From assembly GCA_034096865.1 (NCBI GenBank), contig JAWQFJ010000640.1, positions 79,501 through 143,500 of the forward strand: a stretch of 64,000 nucleotides of DNA, in the 5' to 3' direction. Each line of letters starts with the position of its first letter. The first letter of the stretch is position 1. The notes beneath the pieces were generated by a model that had not been told where the DNA came from, did not search any database, and was given only the letters and a program-made list of their open reading frames with translations. Of the stretch, positions 23,696 through 34,868 are shown piece by piece. The translations under genes were made by a program, and so were the position numbers. This DNA comes from Theodoxus fluviatilis (Eukaryota > Mollusca > Gastropoda > Cycloneritida > Neritidae).

Positions 23696-23906
23696 CTTTT
23701 CTGGGCGATGCCAGGACAGCGGAGCCAGCAGTCCCCTACGGCGTGGCAGACTGGCTGCACTTAGAGATGGTGAAGTATCACCAGCCCCTACACCTGCGTC
23801 TGCAAACGGAAACAGTGCCATGTTTATGACCTTCCCTTTGCGAGGAAGATGAAGGTCGAAATAGAAGGGACTGTAACGATTTGCGCGGGACACAGCCACG
23901 ATGTTA
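23696..23906 (-). CDS. Unrecognised gene, exon D
   Basis: Acceptor TGCCATGACTTTAG (weak pyrimidine tract) and donor GAAAAG|GTGAGT. It takes one base to complete the codon begun by exon C, then 70 codons, ending in phase 0. It contains IVAVSRANRYSPFYFDLHLP, RKGK, and a Ser/Pro/Arg-rich end. Two internal GT/AG pairs exist but splicing them would create a stop, so one exon is preferred. No family recognised. Confidence 0.5.
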
Positions 23907-24084
23907 CTAAAGTCATGGCAAAACTACAGTTCTGTAAAATACAATAAGAAAGGTCCACATGATTTTTCCATTTTAAAGATTAGCACTGCATGACCTTGAC
24001 AGACAAGAATCTACATCGAGTCAAGAGGTCGTCACAGTACAATAAACCAAGCATCTTTGAGTTTGCTCTCTAGTTCCGACTCAC

Positions 24085-24233
24085 CTGACGTAATGGCGAC
24101 GCGACAGACCACCATAATTATCTGAAGCCTGCATCCCCTCAGCGGTGATATCATAGGGCTGAATTTTCTCCACTGCAATCTTGTCTGAGGTCACCTCGCC
24201 TACGACCTCCTCAGTCTCGCTTGCAAGGAACAA
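24085..24233 (-). CDS. Unrecognised gene, exon C
   Basis: Acceptor ACGGAATTTACAG and a strong donor GTCAG|GTGAGT. 49 codons plus two bases; the other two frames are closed. It reads LFLASETEEVVGEVTSDKIA, then EKIQPYDITAEGM. It joins exon B in phase 0 and exon D in phase 2. Best supported exon of this gene together with exon A. Confidence 0.6.
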
Positions 24234-24750
24234 CTGTAAATTCCGTTCACCGCAGCTCGATACATTCACTTCGACTTTTTAAAATAGAAGATCCGACATA
24301 CCATTAGAATGAAGCATAAAGTATGTCAATAAATATTTTCCCGTGGTGAGGAAGGCTATCACTATAACATGACATGAGCTTCAAAATTCGAGTATACATA
24401 CTAATCTAACAAATAACGCTGAAAGAAACCAGAAGTACTAATTGTCTGGGCTCGAGATTGGAGATCAAATCGAGCAAACTATATAAAGGAAAGCTGACAC
24501 TTCATGCTTTTGGCGCAGAATTAACAATTGTCAGTGCAACAGTGTGATCGCCCACGTGACTCAATCGCCCTACAACCCGCTTTCGACCAGTCTGTTTGAT
24601 GCTGCACGGATCTATAGTTGCATTCTCAGATGAGGCGTTGAGGCCCCGTTGCTAATCTTAGTATTGCACTACAGTCGTCAAAGGCTTATAAACAAGGCTT
24701 ATCTGCGAGAGGTGAGAAGAACAACTGTATAGCATGAGGACTTTTAACAC

Positions 24751-24858
24751 CTGCAGTTGCAGATGAGTGCTTGCTCCACAGAACGCTTGGGAGCTGTGAG
24801 AGGAAACCTCTATTGCCTGGTCCTCAGGGGATACGCACTTACTTTCCATTATCTCGTC
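24751..24858 (-). CDS. Unrecognised gene, exon B
   Basis: 36 codons, phase 0 at both ends, donor CTGCAG|GTGTTA. The acceptor CATGCCTGGAG is mediocre but has a C-rich tract upstream. It reads MESKCVSPEDQAIEV and then a Ser/His/Gln-rich end. Confidence 0.45.
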
Positions 24859-25125
24859 CTCCAGGCATGCATGCCCAGTCGGAAGGGGGTTGGGGGTAGA
24901 GGATGAGGTGGGTGGGGTGGGTGGGACTCATTCAAAGTATGGCGCACACGGGTTTTTCCAGACTTCTATGATACCTAGGTGGGGTTACAGCATAGACATA
25001 CACAACAGTGCTTCATGGATCGCCCTTTGCTTTCGTAACAATAAATGATGAATGAAAGAAGCCAATACGACTCAAGTTGTGATGATAATACTGATCATAA
25101 ATATGATAATAAAAGCAAGAACAAC

Positions 25126-25517
<392 letters not shown>

Positions 25518-25734
25518 CAAAGTTACCAGTGATTACCACAGTCACGAAAAGTAATTGAACTCGCCTTTCATTAAGTTACATGAAGAACGACGGAGGAATG
25601 AGCGGTTAGAGAAAAAATCACTTTACACCGCCTCTCTATTCGTGCTCCTCGTAAATGGGTACCTTCACGAAGTCGTCCTCCTCATCCGAACTTTTATAAC
25701 TTCACAGAAGAGACACAAATACGAAATTACCTAC

Positions 25735-25898
25735 CTCATCATCATTACAGCAGTTGCGTTTACTCATTGCAATCTTACTGGATTCCGTGGACTCCAGACT
25801 CGAAGGGTCTGATGAGGAAGGACTCGAGGTGAGCTCGATCAAGGCCGTGTCAGCTTTGTCGTCATAGCACATCCTGATGAGGTAGGCGAGTACTGACA
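25735..25898 (-). CDS. Unrecognised gene, exon A (most upstream seen)
   Basis: Acceptor TTGACTGTCTGATTCAG and donor GATGAG|GTAGGT. Two bases, then 54 codons ending in phase 0. It starts VSVLAYLIRMCYDDKADTAL, followed by a Ser-rich stretch (TSSPSSSDPSSLESTESS) and a Cys/Asn/Asp end. With exons B to E it gives about 255 residues without a stop. Earlier exons must lie above 25900, but a 4-bp microsatellite and dispersed repeats fill that stretch. No domain known to me matches; the acidic, Ser-rich composition suggests an intracellular, partly disordered protein (inference). Confidence 0.55.
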
Positions 25899-25915
25899 CT
25901 GAATCAGACAGTCAA

Positions 25916-26050
25916 TCTGTCGGGCAGGCAGGCAGGCACGCAGACACGCAGGTAGACAGACACAGACAGACATACAGACAGACAGACAGACAGACACACG
26001 CACACACACACACACACAAACGCGCGCACACACACACGGACAGGCGGACG
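25916..26050. repeat. CAGG/CAGA/CA microsatellite
   Basis: Starts within 20 bp of the acceptor side of exon A and ends with a GGAC-like stretch. Confidence 0.9.
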
Positions 26051-26151
26051 GACAGATAGATTTCGACACTGTCATCGTTTGATGCACTGCGGGTTCACAT
26101 CACAAAAAATCCTATCATTCTACAGTCTGAAACTTCGTCATCACTCGACAC

Positions 26152-26560
26152 ATTCTGTGAACCCGAGTCAGTATTGACTCTGGCACAGTTCGCAATGAAA
26201 ACGTAATAAACTTGACCCTTCGCATTACAGAATTGCGCCAAAAATAGTTCGTTCTGATACTTTTTTCTCTCCACTTATTACAGAAACCATTCAGATGTCA
26301 CAACGTGTTCCATTTCAACACAAACAATTCATTTTATTGAATAAACGCTTGTTTATTGCCTCAACAAGAGTAGGCCTAAGTTATGAGTTTTGTGCGAAAT
26401 AATCTTAGAACTACTTTAACCGCGTATGTCAGGGAGCAGATCGGCTATCCCACAAACCTCTCGTGTGACCTCCTCCTGCATATTTCGGATAAAAACCTTC
26501 CATCTCGTGATGTCAACTGGGCTAGAGACACTTTCGCCGGGAGGCGAAGTCTCCGGAAGG
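26152..26560. repeat. Dispersed repeat family R, copy 1
   Basis: Aligned by eye with 50086-50450 over its whole length, sharing GACTTGACCCTTCGCATTAC-type, CGCCAAAAATAGTTCGTTCT and CTTAGAACTACTTTAAC blocks. Both copies end in a short palindrome (TTCGCCGG.AGGCGAA). This copy has about 30 extra bp near 26345. No coding potential. SINE or MITE. Confidence 0.75.
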
Positions 26561-26697
26561 TGTAATTCATGAACGTGGACTTTCAGCGTAGTCTTAGACC
26601 CGTGGGGTGTAATTCATGAATGTGGACAGCGTAGTCTTAGACCCGTGGGGTGTAATTCATGAACGTACTCTTTCGTAGTCCACGTTCATGAATTACA
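26561..26697. repeat. Tandem repeat ending in an inverted copy
   Basis: Two units (26561-26607, 26608-26650) beginning TGTAATTCATGAACGT and ending TTAGACCCGTGGGG, a third start at 26651-26666, then the reverse complement of the unit's first 21 bp at 26677-26697. The third start and the inverted copy can form a hairpin with a 16-bp stem. Confidence 0.85.
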
Positions 26698-28159
26698 GCG
26701 GCAGGGAACTAGAATGCACTCGACACACCGTAACATTCCGTGTGCACAATAAATTTCCCCCAGTCCAATTAAGTATGTAAAAAAGAGCGATTTTTTTACA
26801 ACCTGCATTTAATTTTTAAAAATAGCTGGTATTCGTGTACAATTATACGAGTTTTCTTGGGCTTGCCTGTTACCTAGGAAGACGAACATAGATGTACTAT
26901 ATACACTGGGCTGTTAAACATCAAAACCTACAGTATTCGTCACCGGTGGCCATCTAGTAGGCCTACACCAGCCGGAAGAGCTGCTATAGATTCTGTCCAA
27001 AACGAATACAAAAACCGCAATGCAGCTGGTTATCTCACGGCGGGAAAGGATAACGTCTGCCAATAACAGTCAGACTCACCTACGGTTATACTCAGTACAG
27101 ATACATTGAAAATATAATATCATACAAACGATTATGCTATTGTGACCCCCACAAATCATCTTTCCTTTATTATTACATAATTGTTATTTCCCTTTTTCTA
27201 TTGCATAACTATGATCATTTGTGTGTGTGTTAAGGCTTGCTATTCCTTATTATCATCAATGCATATAACCCCTTTTCATTGTTTAGGGTAGGGGTAGCAG
27301 ACGACACGTTAGGCACAGTCTCTCCTCTTTCTGGTTCTGTTACCTCCCCCTTGCTTGCGGTGCTGGGGGGCTGCACCCCTCCCCTGTTGACAGATTGGAA
27401 CCATTTTTTTCTTCTTCTGGAGGCTAGCTTTTATGGGCGCAGGAATTTGACCCCGTTCTGTTCCTTGTTGAAATTGTGGGAACGGAAGAAACTAAATGTA
27501 ATTGTAAATCAGTTTGTGTTGTGAGATATGAAAATGTTTGGTGTAGTGAATTGTGAAATGTAGATGAGAAGAACTTGTGTTCCTTGCAATACAAGGGATT
27601 ATTATTTAGGGATTTCATGTTCATGCAGAAGGACATGTGAGTGTAAATTGGTGCCAGAAAATAGTTCCAGACAATTTTCTGCGGGTTGCTGAGTTCCTTT
27701 TTTTCTTGGTCGTTGTGGAGAGAGGAGGTGCTCGTGTATTTCTGAGGACGTGAGCCGGACAACGAGTTCAATTCTAGTTTTGTGACGTGCATCAATGCAC
27801 AGGTATGTTGAGAATCCTTACTTGTCTTTAGTTTTATCTCTTGTAATTATTTTTATTTGTTTTCTGACATTTGATGCATTCTTGATGATGTCGACTGATA
27901 GCTTAACTTTTATGTAGAGAAGTGTTGTTGTTTCTTTAAGTTTGGTTTGGCTGGAGTTGGAAAGAGAAAGAAGAGATTCTTGTTCTCAAGTGATGTTTTT
28001 AAAGTAAGTATTTCACTAGCTTTCAATAGCGTATTTCACAATGACAATGCGTAAAACCTTTCTTTTGTTTTGCATTCAGTCTGCCTTATCTTGTATATCT
28101 TTTGTGTTACAATAATAATTATGATAGAAATGTGTTTTTCCTCGTTATGCTGAAACTGA
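26698..28159. other. Non-coding stretch, nothing firm
   Basis: No exon chain found. 27230-28140 is T/G-rich and transcript-like (a GTAAGT at 28011, several TTTTATTT), but it holds no frame above 123 codons with recognisable content. Confidence 0.4.
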
Positions 28160-28174
28160 GAGAATTCCCTTCTT
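28160..28174. repeat. Target-site duplication of the L1/Tx1 LINE, 3' side
   Basis: GAGAATTCCCTTCTT, identical to 35870-35884; its last T residues merge with the poly(A) tail (poly-T on this strand). Confidence 0.85.
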
Positions 28175-28226
28175 TTTTTTTTCTTTTTTTTTTTTTCTTT
28201 TTTTTTTTTTGTTGATATCTTTATTC
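28171..28226 (-). terminator. Poly(A) signal and poly(A) tail of the L1/Tx1 LINE
   Basis: On the minus strand: GAATAAAGATATCAAC, then about 45 A residues with single G interruptions, next to the target-site duplication. Confidence 0.85.
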
Positions 28227-28642
28227 AGAAAGGGGAGTATACACATACATCTGCCCAAAACTTTTCACAACAGTAGAGAAAAAAAAAATTAATACATAGT
28301 AATTAACAATAAATAATAAATAATTAACAATTAACAATTAATAACTAATGATAATAATAATAATAATGATAATAAATATTAATCATAATAATTAATAAAC
28401 AAATATTAAGAAGAAAAATAAAAAGGATAGAAAACCTGAAGAATTGTACATAAAATTACATGCTGTAGTTATCATGGGGGCAGATGAGCATGGGAGATGA
28501 GATCTGGAATGGGAAGGGGAAAGGGAGAGGAGAGGGGGGGGGTGAGGGCGGGGGGGGGGGGTGGGGTGGGGGGTGGGGGGTTTGAGGAGTCCAAGAGGCG
28601 TTGGGCAAGGACAGTTTCTTGTAATGTTTATGGCATTTTTAT

Positions 28643-29938
28643 TTATATTGGTAGGACTGGCAACCACTTGCTCTGAAGCTGTTCCAGTAGACCATTTCTG
28701 AAAGCAATTCTTTCCTCAATGTTGTATGTGTACTGAAGGACTTGCCTAAAGGAGTCAAATGCTATTTCATAATTTCGACACTTTGCTTGATGAATATATT
28801 TTTTGGCTAATATCAAGATAAGATTTACAATAGGAGGAGCAAGCTTGTCACCAAAGAATATGGAATATTTACATTTGGAAAATGTTGCCTTTCTGCTTTC
28901 TAAATATTGCTGTAGTTTGCTCCAGAAATCTTGTATTACTTGACATTCCCAGAATATATGTTCCTGTGTTTCAATACAACACCAGCAAAATCCACAAAGT
29001 GATGATGATGATTTTCCTATACGTAGAAGGAAGGTGTTTGTTGATGTAATCCGGTGTAAGAATTTGAACTGAAAGGTTCTTAGCTGAGTGTCTATTGTGC
29101 ATTGCTTTGGCAGAGTATAAATGCTTTCCCAATCAATGTTATTGCCCTCAAATGATTTTTCCCACTTTTGTTGGGAATGAATGTCTATGTCCATGTTGTC
29201 AATTAGAACTGAGTAAAAGAAGTTAGTGCATTTTGATACCCTATTTATTCTTTCACTAATTCTCTCACACTGACTTTGACATTGGTCGTTTTTTATTTTT
29301 TGCATCCATTCCTGTGGAATAGCCTTTTTTATTGTTTGATAAGTAAAGATATCCTCTGCATCCAATTTGAACTTTGTCTTCAGATTGAGAAAACTGACTA
29401 GATCATTGTTTTTAACAATATGTTTCACCTGCAAGATACCCTTGTCAGCCCATTTTTTGGATTTGACTGGTACCCTGCAATGACATATATTTGAATTATA
29501 CCACAAGGATTGTTCTAGTATATTGTCAGCAGGATTTTCTATCCCAACAACCTTATTCCAGTGCTTCATTACATCATAAAAGAAGGTGTTTTGAGGGATG
29601 TACAGCTTGAGGTGTTTTTCATTCAATGTTGAATTTAAGAAATTTTCTTTCCCAATCTTACTGAGATAATGTCTAAATGTTGTTTTCCATTCTCCTTGAT
29701 TGTTAGAGTTGGTGTAGCGTGTTATCCAGTTTGCTTTAACTGCTGATTGAAAGCTTTGAACATCTAACATTTTCAAACCACCCTTTTCTATCTTTTGACA
29801 CATTACTTTTCGAGCTATTCTGTCAGGTTTATCATTCCACAAGAACTTAAACAGTTCCTTGTTTATTGCTTTCAGTTGATTCTTGGTTGGATCAGGTAGA
29901 TTTGTCAATGGGTATAGTATAATAGGGTAAGCTAGCAT
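28643..29938 (-). CDS. L1/Tx1 LINE ORF2, C-terminal part
   Basis: 431 residues continuing ORF2 in a second frame. It begins MLAYPIILYPLTNLP, which is the thumb region following GKITVIK of the upstream frame. One extra base at about 29939 explains the shift. Near the C-terminus CGFCWCC...HIFWEC provides the Cys/His cluster found at the end of L1/Tx1 ORF2 proteins. Confidence 0.82.
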   Translation of the reverse strand: MLAYPIILYPLTNLPDPTKNQLKAINKELFKFLWNDKPDRIARKVMCQKIEKGGLKMLDVQSFQSAVKANWITRYTNSNNQGEWKTTFRHYLSKIGKENFLNSTLNEKHLKLYIPQNTFFYDVMKHWNKVVGIENPADNILEQSLWYNSNICHCRVPVKSKKWADKGILQVKHIVKNNDLVSFLNLKTKFKLDAEDIFTYQTIKKAIPQEWMQKIKNDQCQSQCERISERINRVSKCTNFFYSVLIDNMDIDIHSQQKWEKSFEGNNIDWESIYTLPKQCTIDTQLRTFQFKFLHRITSTNTFLLRIGKSSSSLCGFCWCCIETQEHIFWECQVIQDFWSKLQQYLESRKATFSKCKYSIFFGDKLAPPIVNLILILAKKYIHQAKCRNYEIAFDSFRQVLQYTYNIEERIAFRNGLLEQLQSKWLPVLPI

Positions 29939-32369
29939 CTTTAATGACTGTTATTTTACCATATAAGGTGAGGTTACGAGATTTCCATTTGTGTAATAGA
30001 ATAACCATTTTCTTAAATCTCTCATTCATGTTTATTTCAGTCATTTTGCTTATTTCATTAGTGAAAAATATTCCAAGTGTTTTAACGCCCTCTGAAGTCC
30101 ATGTAAAGTTCTTTTCCTGGCATAGTCTGACCTGAGTGTCTTTGAGGGGACCTATTCTTAGAATGGCACTCTTTTCATAGCTGACTTTTAAGCCAGAGTT
30201 TTCTCCAAAGCTTTCAAGAATGGAGCAGGTAGTGCTGAGATCCCTTTCTGTTCCATCTAGAAAAATAGTAAGATCATCAGCATATGCAGTCATTTTGACA
30301 GAGGTATCCAGAAGTTTGAAACCTTGAATGTCGTCATTATTTCTTATTAAATGAGAACAAATTTCAATCACAATGTTGAAAATATAAGGAGAAAGAGGGC
30401 ATCCCTGTCTTGTTCCGCAGGCTACTTTAAAAAATGCTGACATGTATCCATTGTTAGTTACACAGCTTTGTGCATCTGTGTAAAATAATTTGATCCACTG
30501 TATCAAGTCTTTGCCAAAGTTGAAATGCTCAAGTGCTTTGATCATATAGTCATGGTCAACACTGTCAAAGGCTTTCTTGAAGTCTACAAACATAATCAAC
30601 CCTTTCATTTCTTTCTCATTAGCATGTAGGATAACATCATGTATCAGTCTAATGTTTTCTCCTATATATCTATTTTTTATAAAGCCAGTTTGGGAGTGGT
30701 GTATGATGGTTGAAAGAACTTTTTTAATTCTATTTGCTATTGCTTTCGCAGCTATTTTGTAGTCAACGTTCAGTAAGGTGATTGGTCTCCAGTTGTTCAA
30801 ATATGTTCTGTCTTGATCTTTTTTAGGAATCAAAGTGATAATACCTTGACACTGTAGCATTGTTAGCTTTCCTTTCTCAAATGAATGATTCATTGAATCT
30901 AAGAGGTAGGTCTTAATGTCTGGCCAAAATACTTTATAAAACTCACTGGGGATTCCATCACTACCTGGACTTCGGTTGTTTTTCATACCTTGTATAGATT
31001 CTTCCAATTCAGTTTCAGTCAGTAGACCTTCACAAATATGTTTTTCATCATTGCTGAGTTTTGGAATGTTACTTGGGAAAATATCACCACTATGAGAAGA
31101 AGGTCTGTTTAACTTTTTGGAGTACAGTTGTTCAAAAAAGTGCTTTTCCTCCTTTAAGATTTCTGAGGGGTTATGTATGTCTGACCCATTAACTTTCAAT
31201 TCTGTTATAACTCTGTTTTCATAGTTTCTCTTTTCTAAGTTTGCAAAGTATCTTGTATTTTTTTCACCTTCTTCCACCCACCTGCTTTTTGCTCTTAGAA
31301 TTATTCCTTGTACTTTCTCATCATACATTCTTTCTAGTTCTTTTTGCTTAGTTTCCAGTTTAGCGTGTAGGGCCGAGTCTTTCGAGCTTGACTTTTGAAT
31401 CTCCTCATTTATGCTTTCTATGTCTTTCTGGAGCCCTATTTCCCTCTTAGTTTTCTCCTTTTGCTTTTGAGCAGAATAAATTATGGATTCCTGCCTTACA
31501 GTTCCTTTGATAAGTTCCCATTTGGTATTTGGATTTGCATCAGAGTTGATAGTCATTATTTCCTGTATTTTGCTTTGTATTCTTATTTTGTAATCCTCAT
31601 CAAGAAGTAACTTTGTATTCAGTTTCCAATACCCTGGACCACGAGCAGGTATTAATGTGTCTAGATTAAAATAAACAAGAGAGTGGTCAGAGAGAAATCC
31701 CGGAATTATTCTTGCCGCACGACTGTTGTTAACAAGATGCGATGATATCAGTATGTAATCAAGTCTACAAGAAATTTTTGGTTTTGTATTTGAATGCCAT
31801 GTAAAGATTTTGTCATTTGGATGGTACAAACGCCAAATGTCATACAGATCATACTTTTCTATTACATGTATTAATTTTTCCCTTTGTTTATGTTTGGTTG
31901 CCAATATTCCTCCCTTTTTGTCAAGGTGGACATCGAGTATAACGTTAAAGTCTCCTCCCAGAATGACACTGCCACCTTGGTTTTTTCCTATTTCCATATC
32001 TAAAATATGAAAGAACATGGCATCATCATTATTTGGCCCATATATATTAAATAATGTATAGGTCCTGTTGTTTATTTCCATTTTTATTTTTTGTATTCTT
32101 CCCACCATAACTTCGTTATATTCCACTATCTTTAGTGGGAAATTTGGTTGGAATAGAACTCCTATCCCAGCTGATGAAGAACTATCTCCTGAAAACATAG
32201 CTTTATAGCCCCATTCCTGCACCCAGAGTTGAGTTTTTTCCTTGGTCACGTGTACTTCCTGAAGTAAGATAATTTCATACTTGTTGTCTCTGATCCAAGT
32301 AAACACCTTCCTTCTCTTTCTAAAGTCCCCCAGGCCTTTTACATTAAATGTAGCTATTTTAATATTCAT
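29892..32369 (-). CDS. L1/Tx1 LINE ORF2, endonuclease and reverse transcriptase
   Basis: 825 residues from an ATG at 32369. The endonuclease comes first: ATFNVKGLGD at the start, LLQEVHVT (catalytic Glu), NIYGPN, LGGDFNVILD (catalytic Asp and Asn) and FLSDHSLVYF (catalytic Asp-His), all intact. The reverse transcriptase follows: NNRSPGSDGIPSEFYK, motif A VDFKKAFDSVDHDY, motif B GTRQGCPLSPYIFN, and motif C TAYADDLTIFL. Everything catalytic is preserved. The frame closes shortly after the frameshift at about 29939. This order and the GTRQGCPLSP and AYADD motifs place it with L1/Tx1 and away from CR1. Confidence 0.9.
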   Translation of the reverse strand: MNIKIATFNVKGLGDFRKRRKVFTWIRDNKYEIILLQEVHVTKEKTQLWVQEWGYKAMFSGDSSSSAGIGVLFQPNFPLKIVEYNEVMVGRIQKIKMEINNRTYTLFNIYGPNNDDAMFFHILDMEIGKNQGGSVILGGDFNVILDVHLDKKGGILATKHKQREKLIHVIEKYDLYDIWRLYHPNDKIFTWHSNTKPKISCRLDYILISSHLVNNSRAARIIPGFLSDHSLVYFNLDTLIPARGPGYWKLNTKLLLDEDYKIRIQSKIQEIMTINSDANPNTKWELIKGTVRQESIIYSAQKQKEKTKREIGLQKDIESINEEIQKSSSKDSALHAKLETKQKELERMYDEKVQGIILRAKSRWVEEGEKNTRYFANLEKRNYENRVITELKVNGSDIHNPSEILKEEKHFFEQLYSKKLNRPSSHSGDIFPSNIPKLSNDEKHICEGLLTETELEESIQGMKNNRSPGSDGIPSEFYKVFWPDIKTYLLDSMNHSFEKGKLTMLQCQGIITLIPKKDQDRTYLNNWRPITLLNVDYKIAAKAIANRIKKVLSTIIHHSQTGFIKNRYIGENIRLIHDVILHANEKEMKGLIMFVDFKKAFDSVDHDYMIKALEHFNFGKDLIQWIKLFYTDAQSCVTNNGYMSAFFKVACGTRQGCPLSPYIFNIVIEICSHLIRNNDDIQGFKLLDTSVKMTAYADDLTIFLDGTERDLSTTCSILESFGENSGLKVSYEKSAILRIGPLKDTQVRLCQEKNFTWTSEGVKTLGIFFTNEISKMTEINMNERFKKMVILLHKWKSRNLTLYGKITVIKDASLPYYTIPIDKST

Positions 32370-33634
32370 CTGAAATGAGACTTATTATTAATTCTTTGAT
32401 GTTCCTTTACTTGCAAGCGGTCGCCAACCCTCCAGTCACACACAGGCACAGACACAGACCCTGATTGCTGCTGAGGCAGGGGAAGGGTAATGAGGGTAAG
32501 GGTACGGGGAAAAGGGGAAAGGAAAAATATGGTGATAACAAAAGAAAAAAATATCATTTCTTACGACTCCGACAAGTGCCTATTCTTAAACCTTATCTGG
32601 CCACCGCTCATATAGAGTAGTGAAGATCTGCTATGGTATAAGGGCATTTACAACATCCATCATAAACCTAAATGAGACCAGAAGTTAACAAAAAAATAGC
32701 TTGATAAAAGGTTTCCATAATCACATGCCAGGTGCCTCACTTTATACGTATAATTATATGTATTAGTTTCTATCATAAACTGCATTGCCAGTCTGCCTGT
32801 GGCTCGCCATCATTTATTCTATATCACACATATCCATACATACACACGTTTATACACACCAACACACACATTAAGTAATTCACCCTCATTCATCCAAAAA
32901 CTCATGTTTGGTCACCACACACAGTACACAAATAAGCCTGTATTAGCAGTCCTAGGAATACCCAGTTGACCCAAAAACTTATGTTTGGTCACCACACATA
33001 CATACAAAAAAGCCTGTATTAGCAGTCTTAGGAGCACCCACATTCTAGATATGGACATCGAGATTAAGGTTTCTGGAGGTCTTGCCAAGACCCATACTGT
33101 ATGACGTCAGTTATAACATTTTGAGATGTTCCTATCTGCATCAACACACCATGATAAGTTATAGATCCTAGACATATACACACAGGAGAATTAAGTAAAG
33201 AAGCAATCTGACAACTTATCCACATACATTAACATAGAATGTCAAGTCTCAGTCATCGAGTCATGATAACAGATGAGCGAACCCACTGAAAATCACTCAA
33301 CAGCAACTAGTCATGGCCAAACACGCTAATTACGCCATCAGTCAGTCAATTTGCCGACCCGCCCATCATGCAATGAACAGATAAACAAGACGATCGAACA
33401 GCCTAGTCAATCAACAAGGTAATCAAAAAATCAATCAAAGATATATTTCGTCTAATATACCGACAGAGATGGTCTTATCATTGCCATTGATTCATCGAGT
33501 CATTATCTAACAAATATACATCATAAAATTGGCCATTTCCTCGACGCCTGGCTACACATTGAAAATGCAAATTGGACAATCAATCATCTCACTCACCAAA
33601 GGACTCCGCATCATCAGCAAACACTGCTAGAATG

Positions 33635-33706
<72 letters not shown>

Positions 33707-33936
33707 GTCCCCCCCCCCTCCCTCCCCCCCCCCCTCTCTCTCTCCGCCCCCCCCCCCCCCCCCCCCTCCCCCTCTCTCTCTCTCTCCTTCCGCCGAAACG
33801 AAATAGAAGGAGATGAGTTCGCTGAGGTGTTGATACACACACGAACACGCTGATAATACCCAATGAGCATATGTCATTTCGCACAGAATGCGTCGCTTAA
33901 GCGGCGCGTGTATACAATCGCACACTCTCGCACACA

Positions 33937-34010
<74 letters not shown>

Positions 34011-34217
34011 AGAAGGGTATACACATGTACATCTGCAGGGGCACGCTCAGGCACACCGGTATACATGTTAATCTATATACGACTTGGCCCCTACAAATTT
34101 CACACAAAAGATTTAGCTTAGTCATTTTTGTCCTTTTAGAATATAAATAAATATAGTGTTGATTTGGCTATATCAAACATTGCGATAACCATAATCAAAA
34201 GCAATGACAATTTTTTT

Positions 34218-34293
<76 letters not shown>

Positions 34294-34868
34294 CCACACA
34301 CACCAAAACAACAAAAAAGGAAAAGAAACAGCAGAACGAAACTAAACCCCTAGACATACGCACAAATGGGATTACTGAATACCAGTTATGTCGCAAACAT
34401 ACACGATTGAATGTAGTTCTTTTCGATCTTTACATCCATCAGTATCTATGGATATGGCGAGTACAGATCCGGTGTGGGAATAAGTAATTATAAGAAAATA
34501 CACATGTGCAGTCAGTATCAGATGGATTTTTCTTTGGTATTGAAGTGACTACCATAACCAGGAGAACAGAACTGAGGAAGAGATTGCTGCACTGTTCTGT
34601 CTACATCAACCCTCTTGTAGAAGCACAGTATATATAACATTCTGCTTAAGAATGGCAGTTATACAGGTGGCAGTTTACATTCTCCGCATGCTCTGACGAC
34701 CTCATACCCAACGACAACATGCCTGTCTGCAAACAAGTTTAGAGGCAAACGAGTTTAGAGGCAAACAAAGCTGACATTTACCTGAACAGCGTTCGGGCGG
34801 ATGGACGTCTGTGTTCCACGATAATCCAGTAAACACAGGAACATACACACACCTGCACACAGCTGTAT
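32370..34868. other. 2.5-kb spacer between LINE ORF1 and ORF2
   Basis: No frame of note. It holds a 78-bp tandem duplication (32893-32970 and 32971-33048, sharing ATGTTTGGTCACCACACA and GCCTGTATTAGCAGTC), CT tracts (33639-33704, 33941-34008), poly-C (33711-33770) and a CA tract (34220-34302). Either an unusual spacer of this LINE or material from later insertion; no inner target-site duplication was identified. Confidence 0.6.

Noticed and set aside
27600..27700. TTGGTGCCA as an LTR primer-binding site
   Set aside because: Short match only; no long terminal repeats, gag or pol were found nearby.
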